From contig OW203762.1 of NCBI GenBank assembly GCA_934045905.1, forward strand, positions 18,446,345-18,510,344: DNA of 64,000 nucleotides, read 5' to 3'. The stretch comes from Leuctra nigra. Taxonomy: Eukaryota; Arthropoda; Insecta; Plecoptera; Leuctridae. Positions 12,001 to 24,000 of this stretch are shown in pieces. The translations under genes were made by a program, and so were the position numbers. The notes under the pieces are model-generated. The model was not told the DNA's origin. It did no database searches and worked only from the letters and a program-made list of their open reading frames with translations. Every line of letters starts with the position of its first letter. Positions within the stretch are counted from its first letter, which is position 1.

Positions 12001-15000
12001 TCACTTTTACCACCCCAATGGTAAAGCAGTTTACAGCTGCATGAAATTCCACAAGGGTGGTCTAATGTTTTATCCGTGAGAGGAGTATACATTACGATTA
12101 GGAGGACAACATGAACGATTATGACGTAGCTACCTACAGCAATGTTATCATTATCAGCAACAGGTCTCATCAAGATTATGCATTGTGTTTATGTTTAGAT
12201 ACTTGTGTTTTCAGTTGTCCCTTGGGTTGTTGTTGTTCTCTCAATGATTGACTAAATCTATTCAGATTTGTAGGTAGTAAAGATTGCTTTGCAACTAATT
12301 GCAAAGCACTTTGAAAACTTGCTTTGCTTTGCTCAAAAGAAGTTGCGACCTCAAGTAGATATTTGCAGATATCAGTCCTCAACACAACTAGACCGTGAGC
12401 TAATAATCTTACTTTTTAACAGACTTTAGCAGACTCTGCATACTTGCGTCGGTTGGTAAATCTGGAAATTCGTTTTAGCATTTAAAATTGTAACGAAACT
12501 TTATTTGAGCATTGTTCATTGATATCAGAAACATGTGTGTATACACATTATAGGAGATTTCCCTATCTTCTTACTAATCAAACAGAACTTCAAATTGTAG
12601 AGATTCATCAAACTGTTTAGTCCATTTATCTATTATTTTCCGAGATGTTTGCCTTACATTGTTGTAACTAGTTACATATTGAATGTGGTGTTGTTTGTCT
12701 TTGATTCTGAATTGATGAAGCGAATGGAGGTATTCTGTTTTAGTTTAAACGAGTTGGAGTATAAGGACAAATCACTCCTTCAGAAGTCAGAACAGCAACC
12801 AGGAGGTGAGTATTAATTGCAGTTACATGTAGAATCTGTGAACACTTCATTCTTCATTATGATATAAGTCAGTGTACTTCATATATTCATGCTTCGTTGT
12901 TTTGCCATTGCCTTCACTGAATGATGGCAACATAAATCGCTTTTTATTTGAATGATTAGGAAAGCTTCAAAAAAGGAGTAAATATGAAGATCCAAAGACA
13001 AAATTAATCCTCCTACGGAAGTGGTGGCCATCATTTATGTTAGGACAAGTTAACTCGTCTATAGCACTTAAAAGATTATTTCACTTTGCTTCAAATTGTA
13101 ATGCTCCTAATTCTGCTTTCTTTAGGTAAATCTTCATCGGAGGTCTTTTCCATGTACCTGTCTAATCCCGTACTGTCTGCACGCGTCTCTCCCACTCCCA
13201 TGCTGTCTGGGCGCGTCTCTCCCACTCCCGTGGTGTCCGGGCGAGTCTCTCCCACTCCCATGCTGTCTGGGCGCATCTCTCCCACTCCTGTGGTGTCCGG
13301 GCGCGTCTCTCCCACTCCAGTGGCGTCCGGGCGCGGCTGTCCCACTCCCATGCTGTCTGGGCGCGTCTCTCCTACTCCCGTGGTGTCCGGGCGCGTCTCT
13401 CCCACTCCCGGCTCGCCTGCTACCAACCGCGCCCCGCCCACTACACCACAGGTCCCGCCAAGCAAGATGAGTCCCGCCCACGCAGCAAGCCACGCCCGAG
13501 AGAGCAAGTACAAGAAGCCGGAGAGTCAGGACAAGAAGCAAGAGAAAGAGAACGAGGACAAGAAGCAAGAGCAAGAAGATCAGGACAAGAAGCACGAGAG
13601 AGAAGATCAGGACAAGAAGCGGGAGAAAGAGAACCAATACAAGAAGCAAGATAACCAGGTCAAGAAGCAAGAGAGAGAAGATCAGGACAAGAAGCGGGAA
13701 AAGGAGAACCAGTACAAGAAGCCAGAGAACCAGAACAAGAAGCCAGATAACCAGGACAAGAAGCTAGTGAAATGTCCGAGTCCCATGCCCAAGCCTCCCG
13801 CCGATGGAGTCATGCAGATGCAGAGAGAGCTGGAGACGACGCGGGAGATGCTGAGAGTGCAGTGTCTCATCAATGAAGAGTTGCAACTGGAGGTAACACC
13901 TCACACTAGTTGAACCAAAGGCACCGTGCGTAGACGCCATTTTTGTTGTGACATTATGACAGGTTTACAGCTCGGCAACAGGCATGCGACGCTCGATTCT
14001 AGCCAATCAGGTGGCTTAGCTTCGACACGCCGAAGCGCTGACATTGAAAGATAAACCATGTTCATTGTTCAAGGTCGGCGAGTCGCGGTGTAAACGTACC
14101 TGTACAGACAGCATGTCTAGAAGTCTGCAACGTTTGCGGGACGCAAAAAGGCTGCAATTAAGTCTTGTTGCTGCAAACATTAAATGTATCTATCGATTCT
14201 TAAATCTACTCAAGTGTGTCAAAAGATATTCTGCAAAATTCAAATGATATTTACAAAATGTTACCTAATCTGATTAGAATACTACCTAATTTGAACCCTT
14301 CGTGTATTAATTCTGAGCTTTCGAGTTATTTGTTAACATTAGATGCTAATTCAAGGCCAACGAGAGATAAAATTGAAGATCTTTCTGCCAACTTTGCCGA
14401 TAATATGAACAGCTCACAATTGTTTATTAATTTCAACTTTTTTTCAAATTTATTTCAAATTTATTAACACCCACTTCTGCAGTTGTGAAATCAAAGACTC
14501 CACCAGACCAGATGGAAATGTGGTGACCTGTTGCTACTATTACGGAAATACTATATTGTTCCGAACTTGAGACCCATAATCACTAGGATGAAGTGAACCC
14601 ATCCAATGATGCCACACTAACCTGCATTTGATCTTTTGTTTGCAGTTAACTGAGAAACCACCGAAACCGAATAAGTTTGTTCCACTGAGTTCCAACAAGT
14701 AAGTGTCGAGAGTCTCTGCTCTTTTATTCTTGAAAACCAGGCAATTACACCGACAAATAGTTATCTACTGCTGCATCATTAAAAACCTACTACTATCGAT
14801 TCAGTTCTTGGCTCTTCATTCAACTTTCTGTACTCCATCCAGTATTCAGAGAAATACATACTGTCAGAGTAGACACTGTCTTGAAGTACAAAAAGTGTCA
14901 AAACAATGTCTTGGAATACTTAAAGAAATCAATTGGTTTTAGGATAAAGTCTGGTCCATTGTGAGTGGAGAACAATTGGTTCTGTGTTCTGGATGGAGTC

Positions 15001-18000
15001 CAGTACATGCAAGGCATTGATTTGCAAACACGGAAATAAAAGGGCTGTGCAAGCAAGTCTCGAGTCGATAGTCCAAGATGAGAACAACATTAAAGTAAAA
15101 CTGGATTGTTTGTTCAAATTTCCATTTAGAATTTTCGTTCTCTAGTATACTATACGACTAAGCCATTAAGATTTCCAGTGTTTTGTTATTTTTCCAGGAC
15201 TTTCATGACTATGATTCGTATTGTATTGTATTATTATCTTCCCAAGGATCAGTNNNNNNNNNNNNNNNNNNNNNNNNNNNNNNNNNNNNNNNNNNNNNNN
15301 NNNNNNNNNNNNNNNNNNNNNNNNNNNNNNNNNNNNNNNNNNNNNNNNNNNNNNNNNNNNNNNNNNNNNNNNNNNNNNNNNNNNNNNNNNNNNNNNNNNN
15401 NNNNNNNNNNNNNNNNNNNNNNNNNNNNNNNNNNNNNNNNNNNNNNNNNNNNNGCTGCATTGTTTATAGTTATATAAACTGAATTTAATATTTATTCATA
15501 TTTCCCAAATCTCAACAATCCCAACCAATAATTGGTTAGTAAATTCATTGTTAGTAATTTCATGAGAATGCTGGTGAGTTGAGGATGGATTATTGATGGA
15601 GGGGATGCATTGTGTTCAACCTTCCATTGTATGGACGTTGTGTATCTCTACCCAAGGACACGGATGGGGCGGCGGGCTCAATGCAACAAATTTCAAAACA
15701 TTTTCCAAAAAAAAGAAAAAAAATTTTTTTTTTTTTTAGTTATTTATTACCCGGGTAATTACCCGGATAATTAAAGCGGGTACCCGGGTACAAAACATTA
15801 CCCGAATCCGACCTCTAATCTTGACATATTACCTGTTGCTCCTAGACCCGGTTCCTCCTGACTCTCCTCCAGAAGAGACTGAGGTACGTGCATTAACGTG
15901 ATGTATTGTCTACGCTTTGGGAAGTAACATACAATCTTGTGCACTAGATTAGGTATGTGCATCAGGGCCCCTATCGCTTAAGTGTTTTCATTCCATTTTT
16001 ATTTTTCCTCTAAATCTACCCATCATGCTGCCATGTTTGTCCATATTACGCCACAAAAGTGGTTTGAATTTGCCTTTGGGCCATAATTTGTCCAAATATG
16101 TAGCTTAGAGAATACTAGAGTTATATTGATTTTTAGCAATATAAAAAAAGGTAAGCATGCACAAGTTGTACAGCAGCTCGAAATGTGTAACTATTAACTT
16201 TTATTTAGATGTAATAGACCAAAACATCAACTAAACGCGCATGCCCAATCCGCCATTTTCTCTTCCAGCTATGTGTGACATTCAGTCAAGGCACTTATAT
16301 GTCAATCGTATAACGATAGTTCAGTAAAAGTTATAATTACATCGCGAAATAACAGAAATTGATGCTTACCTCAGTGTCAACATTCAAATACAATCGGCAT
16401 ATTTCATTTCAGCACATATTCATACACATTCTTGTGAAAACTAGATGTCTATTCACCAAAATCATCATTTGACAAACGCATATTTTATCACGGTCTTCTG
16501 AACCTGAATGAGCTCATTCAGAAAAGTTTCAGAAAGCCGTGATAAAAAAATGCGATATGTCAAATCGGTCAAATGGTGATTTTGGTGAATAGACATCTAG
16601 TTTTCACAAGAATGTGTATGAATATGTGCTGAAATGAAATATGCCGATTGTATTTGAATGTTGACACTGAGGTAAGCATCAATTTCTGTTATTTCGCGAT
16701 GTAATTATAACTTTTACTGAACTCGTTAAGATTGACATTAAAGTGACTTGGAACATGCGCACTAAAGAGTGGTCACACATAGTGACACGCCCTTTTTAAG
16801 TTCGCTTTGAGGGCGCCACTAGTTTATGTTTTGGTCTATTGATGTTGATTTTGAGAATAGCGTAGTAAAGAGAAAGGTAGACCCTCCGCTATTGGCTAAA
16901 TATGAAATGTTCAAGTGTACATCTCAAAATGGAAGTCTCACAATCGAGTTGAGAAGTTTAGTATGCTAAAATTCTAAATTGAATGTATGTTCTCTGGAGT
17001 GGTTTTTTGTGAAAGGTTTTCGATGTGATGTTCATCTTTCACTGTGGTGACAATGTGTCATTGAACTTGAAGAACAGAGTGACATAGTTGTTGAAAATGA
17101 CCAACGCATGTTCGTTGCAGATCCCGCTACCGGAATCTCCGAGGAGTGTGGCGAATACGTCTCGTCGCTTGTCTGATGAGAAAGCTATCAACGAGCTGAG
17201 AGAGAGCGTAAGCGCGATGATGCGACGTAACTCTGTGAGACCGTCGGTGGATCAGGTGGCCAAGGTAACTTGTAGGGTCAGACATTAGAGTTATATTCTT
17301 GGCAGAGACCAACGACTTGACGTGTTTATTTCAACTTATCCACCAACCATTTTATTAATAATAAACAATAATGTCCTATTGATTCATATAGGTAGGTACA
17401 TTTTAATTTTACTTTAAAGAGGATTTATTTTACAATGAATTAATTATTCTTTAAAATTCTTGGTGGGCTTAACCTCTAATGACAAGCCCCCACTAATGTT
17501 TGTAATTTGCCACCAAATGTAATGTTCAAAGCAAATAAACAAATACCACAGAATTACCCGTTTCTACCTTCAGGAGAAGATGGAAGAAGACATCGAGAAG
17601 AGCAAGTACGTGCTGGCCGTCACTTCCGATGCAAGCAATCTGACCGCTCTGGAGACGTTGGCAGCCCTGGACGAGGGGAACTTCCCCAAACCCATCGAGC
17701 CGAGTTCGCCCATTATCGAGTCTCCACCAATCACTGCTAAAGGCAAGCACAATTTCCTCAGCTCGAGGTGCCTCAAGTTTAAAGACACTTTCTTTGAATT
17801 GAGGAGATATATTTTGTTGTTTAGTAGGAATTTTAGTCTATTTGAGAGCATTTTTCTTAACTCTCACAGTGAATGACTCACAGGAGCAAACTACATTATT
17901 TTCATTTCTTGCGGTAGTGTTTGAGGTTGATTGATTAAATAGATGATGCTGGATTTGTAATGTAGTATTTATTGGGTGACTACTACCTTGTGGAGCTGCT

Positions 18001-21000
18001 GTGTGGAGACTGCTAGTGATGGGAGATTCCAAAGACTCAGATTCCAAAAGCAATCGGATTTTTCGGTCTAAACACACCCACACACCTCTACAAAACGCCA
18101 ATATATTATTTTGTCAAAAGAATTTTGTTGAAGAAACACGGAAAAGTGAAAGAATAATTTTAAAAAAAAATCGCTTAATGCCACTGTTTGAGATTTGGAA
18201 TAATTTGAGCATAGACTATAATGTCTACCATTTGAGAGCTACACGCAGGAATTTGTCTTAATTTCAAAGACGTAAAAAATGATTTAATTGCGCATAAAAC
18301 ACACATTCACATGCCGCGCAGCGAATTTTTTGAATTTAAGGCCTAAGATTTTGTCTAAATATTGATTTTTTAGGTTAATTTGCATAAAAAAACTGAATTA
18401 TTGGAATAAAACGAAAATGTACTAGAAAGTGATGATTTTGAGAAAGGGAGGGCTGACGTACAGACGGACACTAAATTGTACTAGATCTAGTACATTTGTA
18501 TTGACGCGGCAACGCTGCCACTGCAGTGGTCTCGACCCATAACCTCCCTCCCCCTTCCACCCCAATTTGATGCCGCGGGGAATTATTTTACACTATTTTA
18601 GTGATAATTTTACACATTTGGGACCAATTTCTAAAATTAACTTTGGACTTGGAGTATAAATTTGTAATGAACCATTAACTGATTTTTATTTATCTCCCTT
18701 TATCTAATTAATCCTACTGCATCTCCTCCTCAGATGAGTTTTATAATTAAATTTGTTTCTATAAAATTGTAAAAGAATTAGGGGTGTGCGAGTACTCGAA
18801 ATTTCGAGTTCGAGTCGAGTTTGGGGGGTGAATCGAGTCAAAAAGGGTTAAACTCAACTTTTCAAGTTCTAAAAAAAAAAAAAAAAAAAAATTTTTTTTG
18901 AAGACAATATTTATCCTGCCTTCATCCTTAACAGACCCCTACATACTTCTTCCATCAATAATCCACTCCTCAACTCACAAGAACACATGAATTTCTGTTA
19001 AAATGTTTCACAATGAAATAATAACGAAGAATTGTTGGATGAAATTGTTGAGATTTGGGAAATATGATATTCCTGCTGATAAAGTGAGATAACTCAACTG
19101 CAGGTCTAAGTGCTTCTGACAATACTTCTAGGAATGCAAAAACCCAGAATTCTTGGCCTAAGGATGTTCTAGGGTCTTTGGCCTTTATATTCTATGTAGT
19201 GCCTAGTACCTAGTAGTATTTCTAGTTGCAGATTGCATGGATTTTTTCCCCCAAAATACAGTAGCTGTTAAAGCTTAGATCTTTACTTGTCATTCCAAGC
19301 TACAAATTTCTAGTAGCAGCACTTCAAACCCCAGTAGTATGAGAATCAAAATTATTTACCTATACACAAGTTCAAGTTCAAGTTCAAGTTTATTTATTTT
19401 CCCGTAGATTAATACAAATATGGGCATCGTCAATCAATACATACATAACATAACAAATCTTTCTTAAACATAGGGAACAAATTCTTTCACTTTGTAGAAA
19501 CACTGGTCAATAAGAAATTTCTTTAAAATAACTTTAAAACATGTTGTTTCTCTTTCAACTTGAATATAATATGGCAGAGCATTAAAACATTTTGCACCAG
19601 CATAAAGAGGATCCTTAGTGAACATTGTAAGCTTGTGAGGGTCAGATTTTAAAGTGTTTCTATTTCTAGTACTATAATTATGGGTGCTGCTGCATTTGAG
19701 ATCAAAATTTTTATCAGCTACAACAAGAATTATGACACTGTAAATATATAAGCACGGTAAAGGTAAAATATTAAATCTTCTAAATAGAGGTTTACATGAG
19801 TCTTTATAAAATATATCAGCTGTAGGATTGAAGCTGGCATTCGCCATGAATCTAAGTGCTCTTTTTTGAAGAGTAAACAATCTACTCGAATTCCGGGAGT
19901 TACCCCACATTTCAATTCCATACAGAAGCTTCGAATGGATAAAAGCAAAGTAGACTAGCTTAACTACAGATACATTTACAATTGACATCAGCCGCTTAAT
20001 AACATAACAACTGGAGGCAACGTGTTTACAAACATTATTTACATGAACTGTCCAGTCTAGAGTGTTGTCAATAGTTAAACCAAGGAATCTTGTCTCAGTG
20101 GCAACAGTTATACTTTTACCGTTAAGTTTTAAGTAAGGACTTATATCAATTTTCCTCTGCTTTGAATGGAACAACATGGACACTGTTTTACCTAGATTCA
20201 GGAGTAGATCATTCCTGCCACACCACACATCAAGTTCATTAATAGCTCTGTTTGCTGCTTTAGTAGCGCTGTCGATATTATCCCCGGACACGAAGTGGGT
20301 AGTATCGTCAGCAAAAAGTGTGAGATGCCCTGTTTTAACATCATCAGGCATGTCATTAGTCAGGACAGTAAAAAGCAAAGGAGCAAGGGTCGAACCTTGG
20401 GGAACTCCCGTGTTAATAGTAATCTCTTTCGAGTTGAAAGATCGTGAAGCGCCTTTGATACACACTGATTGCTTCCGATTTAACAAGTATGATTCAATCC
20501 AGTTGTTTGCATTTCCTCTGATTCCTAAAGCAGCTAGTTTTTGTAGTAGTATTGCATGATTCACCGTGTCGAAAGCTTCAGTAAAGTCATAGAAAATACC
20601 TAATGCTGGTTTATTATTATCTAGCGCTTTCAGTATGTTATTGACAAACACTGTTATAGCAGAGGTGGTTGACTTTCCTTTGGTGAAGCCATGTTGATTA
20701 TCATTAAGAGGGGCATGTTTATTAAAAAATTCGATAAGTCTGGAATGCATGGCGCTTTCAAAAATTTTAGCAAAAACAGACAAAAGAGCAATTGGTCGAT
20801 AGTTTTCTTCTTTCCGTGCATCACCCTTTTTAAATATTGGGTGTATTTTCGCTTGTTTCAGTCTACAAGGGAAGACGCCTTCTGAAAACGAAGCATTAAT
20901 TATGTGCATTAAAGGTTCCATTATGTAAATACCAACATGTTTCAGTACACTACCAGGTACGTCGTCAGGCCCAGCTGAGTGTTTCTTGCTTACTTTATCA

Positions 21001-24000
21001 ACAATGTCAAGGAATTCCTTTCCATATATCGGTCTTAAGAATATTACTTGATTTGCATCTGATCTGACTGCTCGCACAGGAACATTACTACGCTCTTGTG
21101 TCTTCCCGTCAAGCAACTTGTGGACAATACTGCCAAAGTAGTTGTTAAGCTTTTCTGCGACGTCTTGAGGAGCCGTAATAATGTTAATTCCGTCAGTTAA
21201 GTTGATCTTCTTACTTGTTGTAGAGAGCGTCGAGTTACTGTTATTTTTGATGAGATTCCAAGCTGTCTTCGACTTGTTTTTAGCTGTCAACAGCGCGCCG
21301 TCGTTGTATTATTTTTTTGCATCGGCAATAGCTGCCCTGTAATCTCTCTTAATTTTCTGATACTTGGATAAGCTATTATCATTATTTTTTTCAATCGACT
21401 CGCGGTAGGACTCCTTAACTTTAAGTGCTAGCAGCTTTAAGTCCGCAGTGTACCAAAGATTACGGTCATTTTTCTTGTTAGTTATCGTTATTGTAGTGCG
21501 TGGGAAGCTGACGTCAAAGTTATTCAAAAATATTTTCATAAATTCTTCCATCATCTCGTTGACTGTGTTGGCACTAAATACAGAGTCCCAGCACGCTGAA
21601 TGAAGTGCACATTGAAATTCGGACGTATTTTTTGTATTGAAGATTCTCTTGGTTATCGATACTTTCTTAGCTTGCACTGAGTTCTTATGGATTCTTAAGA
21701 TTTGCGAGTAATGGTCGGCTATTCCAAGGTCAACGTTTTCTGCCTCATAATGTTTACAATCATAGTTGGTGAAAATATTGTCAATGCCGGTTTTAGACAA
21801 CGCTGTCACACGTGTGTAATCTTTCACAGCCGGATGCAAGCCATGCACTGCCATCAAATCGATCAACTTATTACTAGCAGCATCCTCAGCATTCATAAGA
21901 TTGATATTAAAATCGCCACTTATCACAATAAATTCATGGTCTTTGCACGAAATAAGTTGCAGCATGTTATCTAAATTGCTAAAAAATATCTTGAGGTCAC
22001 CCGAGGGTGGCCTATAAATACATACAATGATAGTTTTAACATAAAAACTTTCCATTGAGACAGCAGTACATTCAAACTGGCCTTCAACATTACACTTATT
22101 AAGTTGCTGAACTTTCCTCACATCTAAACCTTCCTTAGCATATATAGCCACCCCACCATTTTTACATTTCACTCTGCAATAAACATTAGCTAACACATAT
22201 TCACATAGTTTCATGCTATCAACCTCTTCGGCTTTCAACCAGTGTTTAGACACGCAGATAAAGTCAGGTTTAATATTTTTCACGATAATTTCTAAATGGT
22301 CGATTTTGTTTCGCAGACATTGCACATTGCTATGCAGAACTAAGGATTGCAGGCTTATCCGTCCGAGTTCCTGGGGGGGCGGGGTTTTAGAAAAAACCGT
22401 CGCACAGCTGTGCCTGTCGGCCAGAAGTCGGGATCCATGAGATCCTCCTTCAGGTCTTGATGAGCGCCCAGCTTGAAAGAACTGTAGTCCCCTCTTGCCT
22501 GTAGTTGCTCGCAGCTGAACTGATAGTCCGGCGTCTTCTTACTTAAATATTTCATTACGTCATCAACTTGAACATCTTTGTGAAGACGGCATAAATGCAA
22601 CCACATCCTAGGTTCCGGGCGCTCGGCTACTTTGAGATCATCAGCAGTGAGACCACCTGTACCAATTATGGGATTATTTCGTCGGAACTTTCGTCTTGTA
22701 ACTGTAGTAAACTCGTCAGCGGAGGGTGTAGCATCTTGGCCTGAATTATCCTGGAAGTTATTCATGATCACATCAAGGTCATTAGTAGCTGTTTTGTTTT
22801 GCGAGCTCACTGGTGTGGGAATTTTCGGCTTAGGACCCCGTTTTAGGACGTCCGCTAGCGTAACTGCAGGGTTGTCAAGGTCGTAAAGACTAATCGGCTC
22901 TGTTGCTGCGTTGTGTTTGGTTACATTCTTCGCATTCCTTTGATGACGTACATGGTGTGGGATGCCCGCTGACGAACTCTTCGCCTCCCGCAGGCTCTTA
23001 ATCTCAACCATTAATTTATTAATGAGTTCATTTTGTGCTGTTAACTGCTCACCTTGCGATTTCAAACCACTAATGCAGGTTTTAATCAATTTATTCTGAT
23101 GTTCAACTTGCGTAGTAATGTGATGCACTGGTGAATCCTCTGTCATGCAGTCGTCACAACACCATGTAACACTCGGCAAATTAGCAAAAGTCTCGTAGTC
23201 AATCAACACTTGAAGTTTGGAACAGGACCAATGAATTGATCGCTGACACCAGCCACTACATGTTATGACCGTTTCTTTTATTTTAAACCGATTTTTGCAC
23301 GTGCGACACGAACGCGCTGCCACACTCGCCGTCATCTTGGACAGTCGTTGGACACATCTTATCTTATATAATAAGAAATTACATGAATTAGCAGCCCTAC
23401 AATGTATAGATGATGTATGATTAATGTAAATATTTCTATTCATTTTGTGATGGTTGAATAATAATTTTATGACCTAATAGTACATAGGTGAACATTTGCT
23501 GAACATGACTCGAACTCGACTCGAAAAACTCGATTCATCTCACTGACTCGACTCGAACTCGACTCGACCTTAAAATATCAAACTCGCACAGCCCTAAAAA
23601 GAATATTCACTGGCTTTTGTACATTTCAAAAAGGCCCCTGGCCCCACCGCCTCCCTGACAAGTGGACTCCATTAATCCATTCCGTGAATCCGTGAATCAA
23701 TTACATGCTAACGCCTGGTTTTGTCTGCCAACAGTGAGTCAAGTATCATCGGGGACGGGGTCGAAGACGGACGTGGACTCGGATACGGAGTCAGAAGCTT
23801 CCGCGCCACAACAGAAACGTCGTTCATTTTCCAAACGGGCGCCTGTGAAGAAGGTAAGTCTCCTCTTCCATTCCTTTCTCCTAGCTTATTGTTAAAGTTC
23901 GTTCACGTTAAGAATATTTCTGACGTTTTAGTCGATCACGTCGTTCATTAGTCGTTCGCATGAACACTGCCCTGTCAATGGCAAGACTTTCTTCTTTGTA

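Larger units (their letters stand above)
19366..23450 (-). mobile_element. CR1/Jockey-type LINE, nearly full length
   Basis: On the minus strand it carries an ORF1 with a PHD-like zinc finger, an ORF2 with endonuclease and reverse transcriptase, and a short 3' UTR. The UTR ends in AATAAA and a (GAACTT)n tail (plus-strand CAAGTT repeats at about 19369-19390). It is inserted into a hAT-like element inside an intron of the RPGRIP1-like gene, antisense to that gene. The 5' end is not exactly defined. Confidence 0.85.
18779..23596. mobile_element. hAT-like element split by a LINE
   Basis: Ends TAGGGGTGTGCGAG and CTCGCACAGCCCTA are flanked by a perfect 8-bp duplication AAAAGAAT (18771-18778, 23597-23604). 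CGAGTCGAGT-type subterminal repeats occur at both ends. The interior is occupied mainly by the LINE at about 19366-23450. No hAT transposase is seen. It sits in the RPGRIP1-like intron. Confidence 0.85.

Noticed and set aside
13134..13670. Antisense Leu-rich and Gly/Asp-rich ORFs opposite the SPTP/KKxE exon
   Set aside because: Shadow frames of coding minisatellites; the plus-strand frame has splice sites in phase and family similarity.
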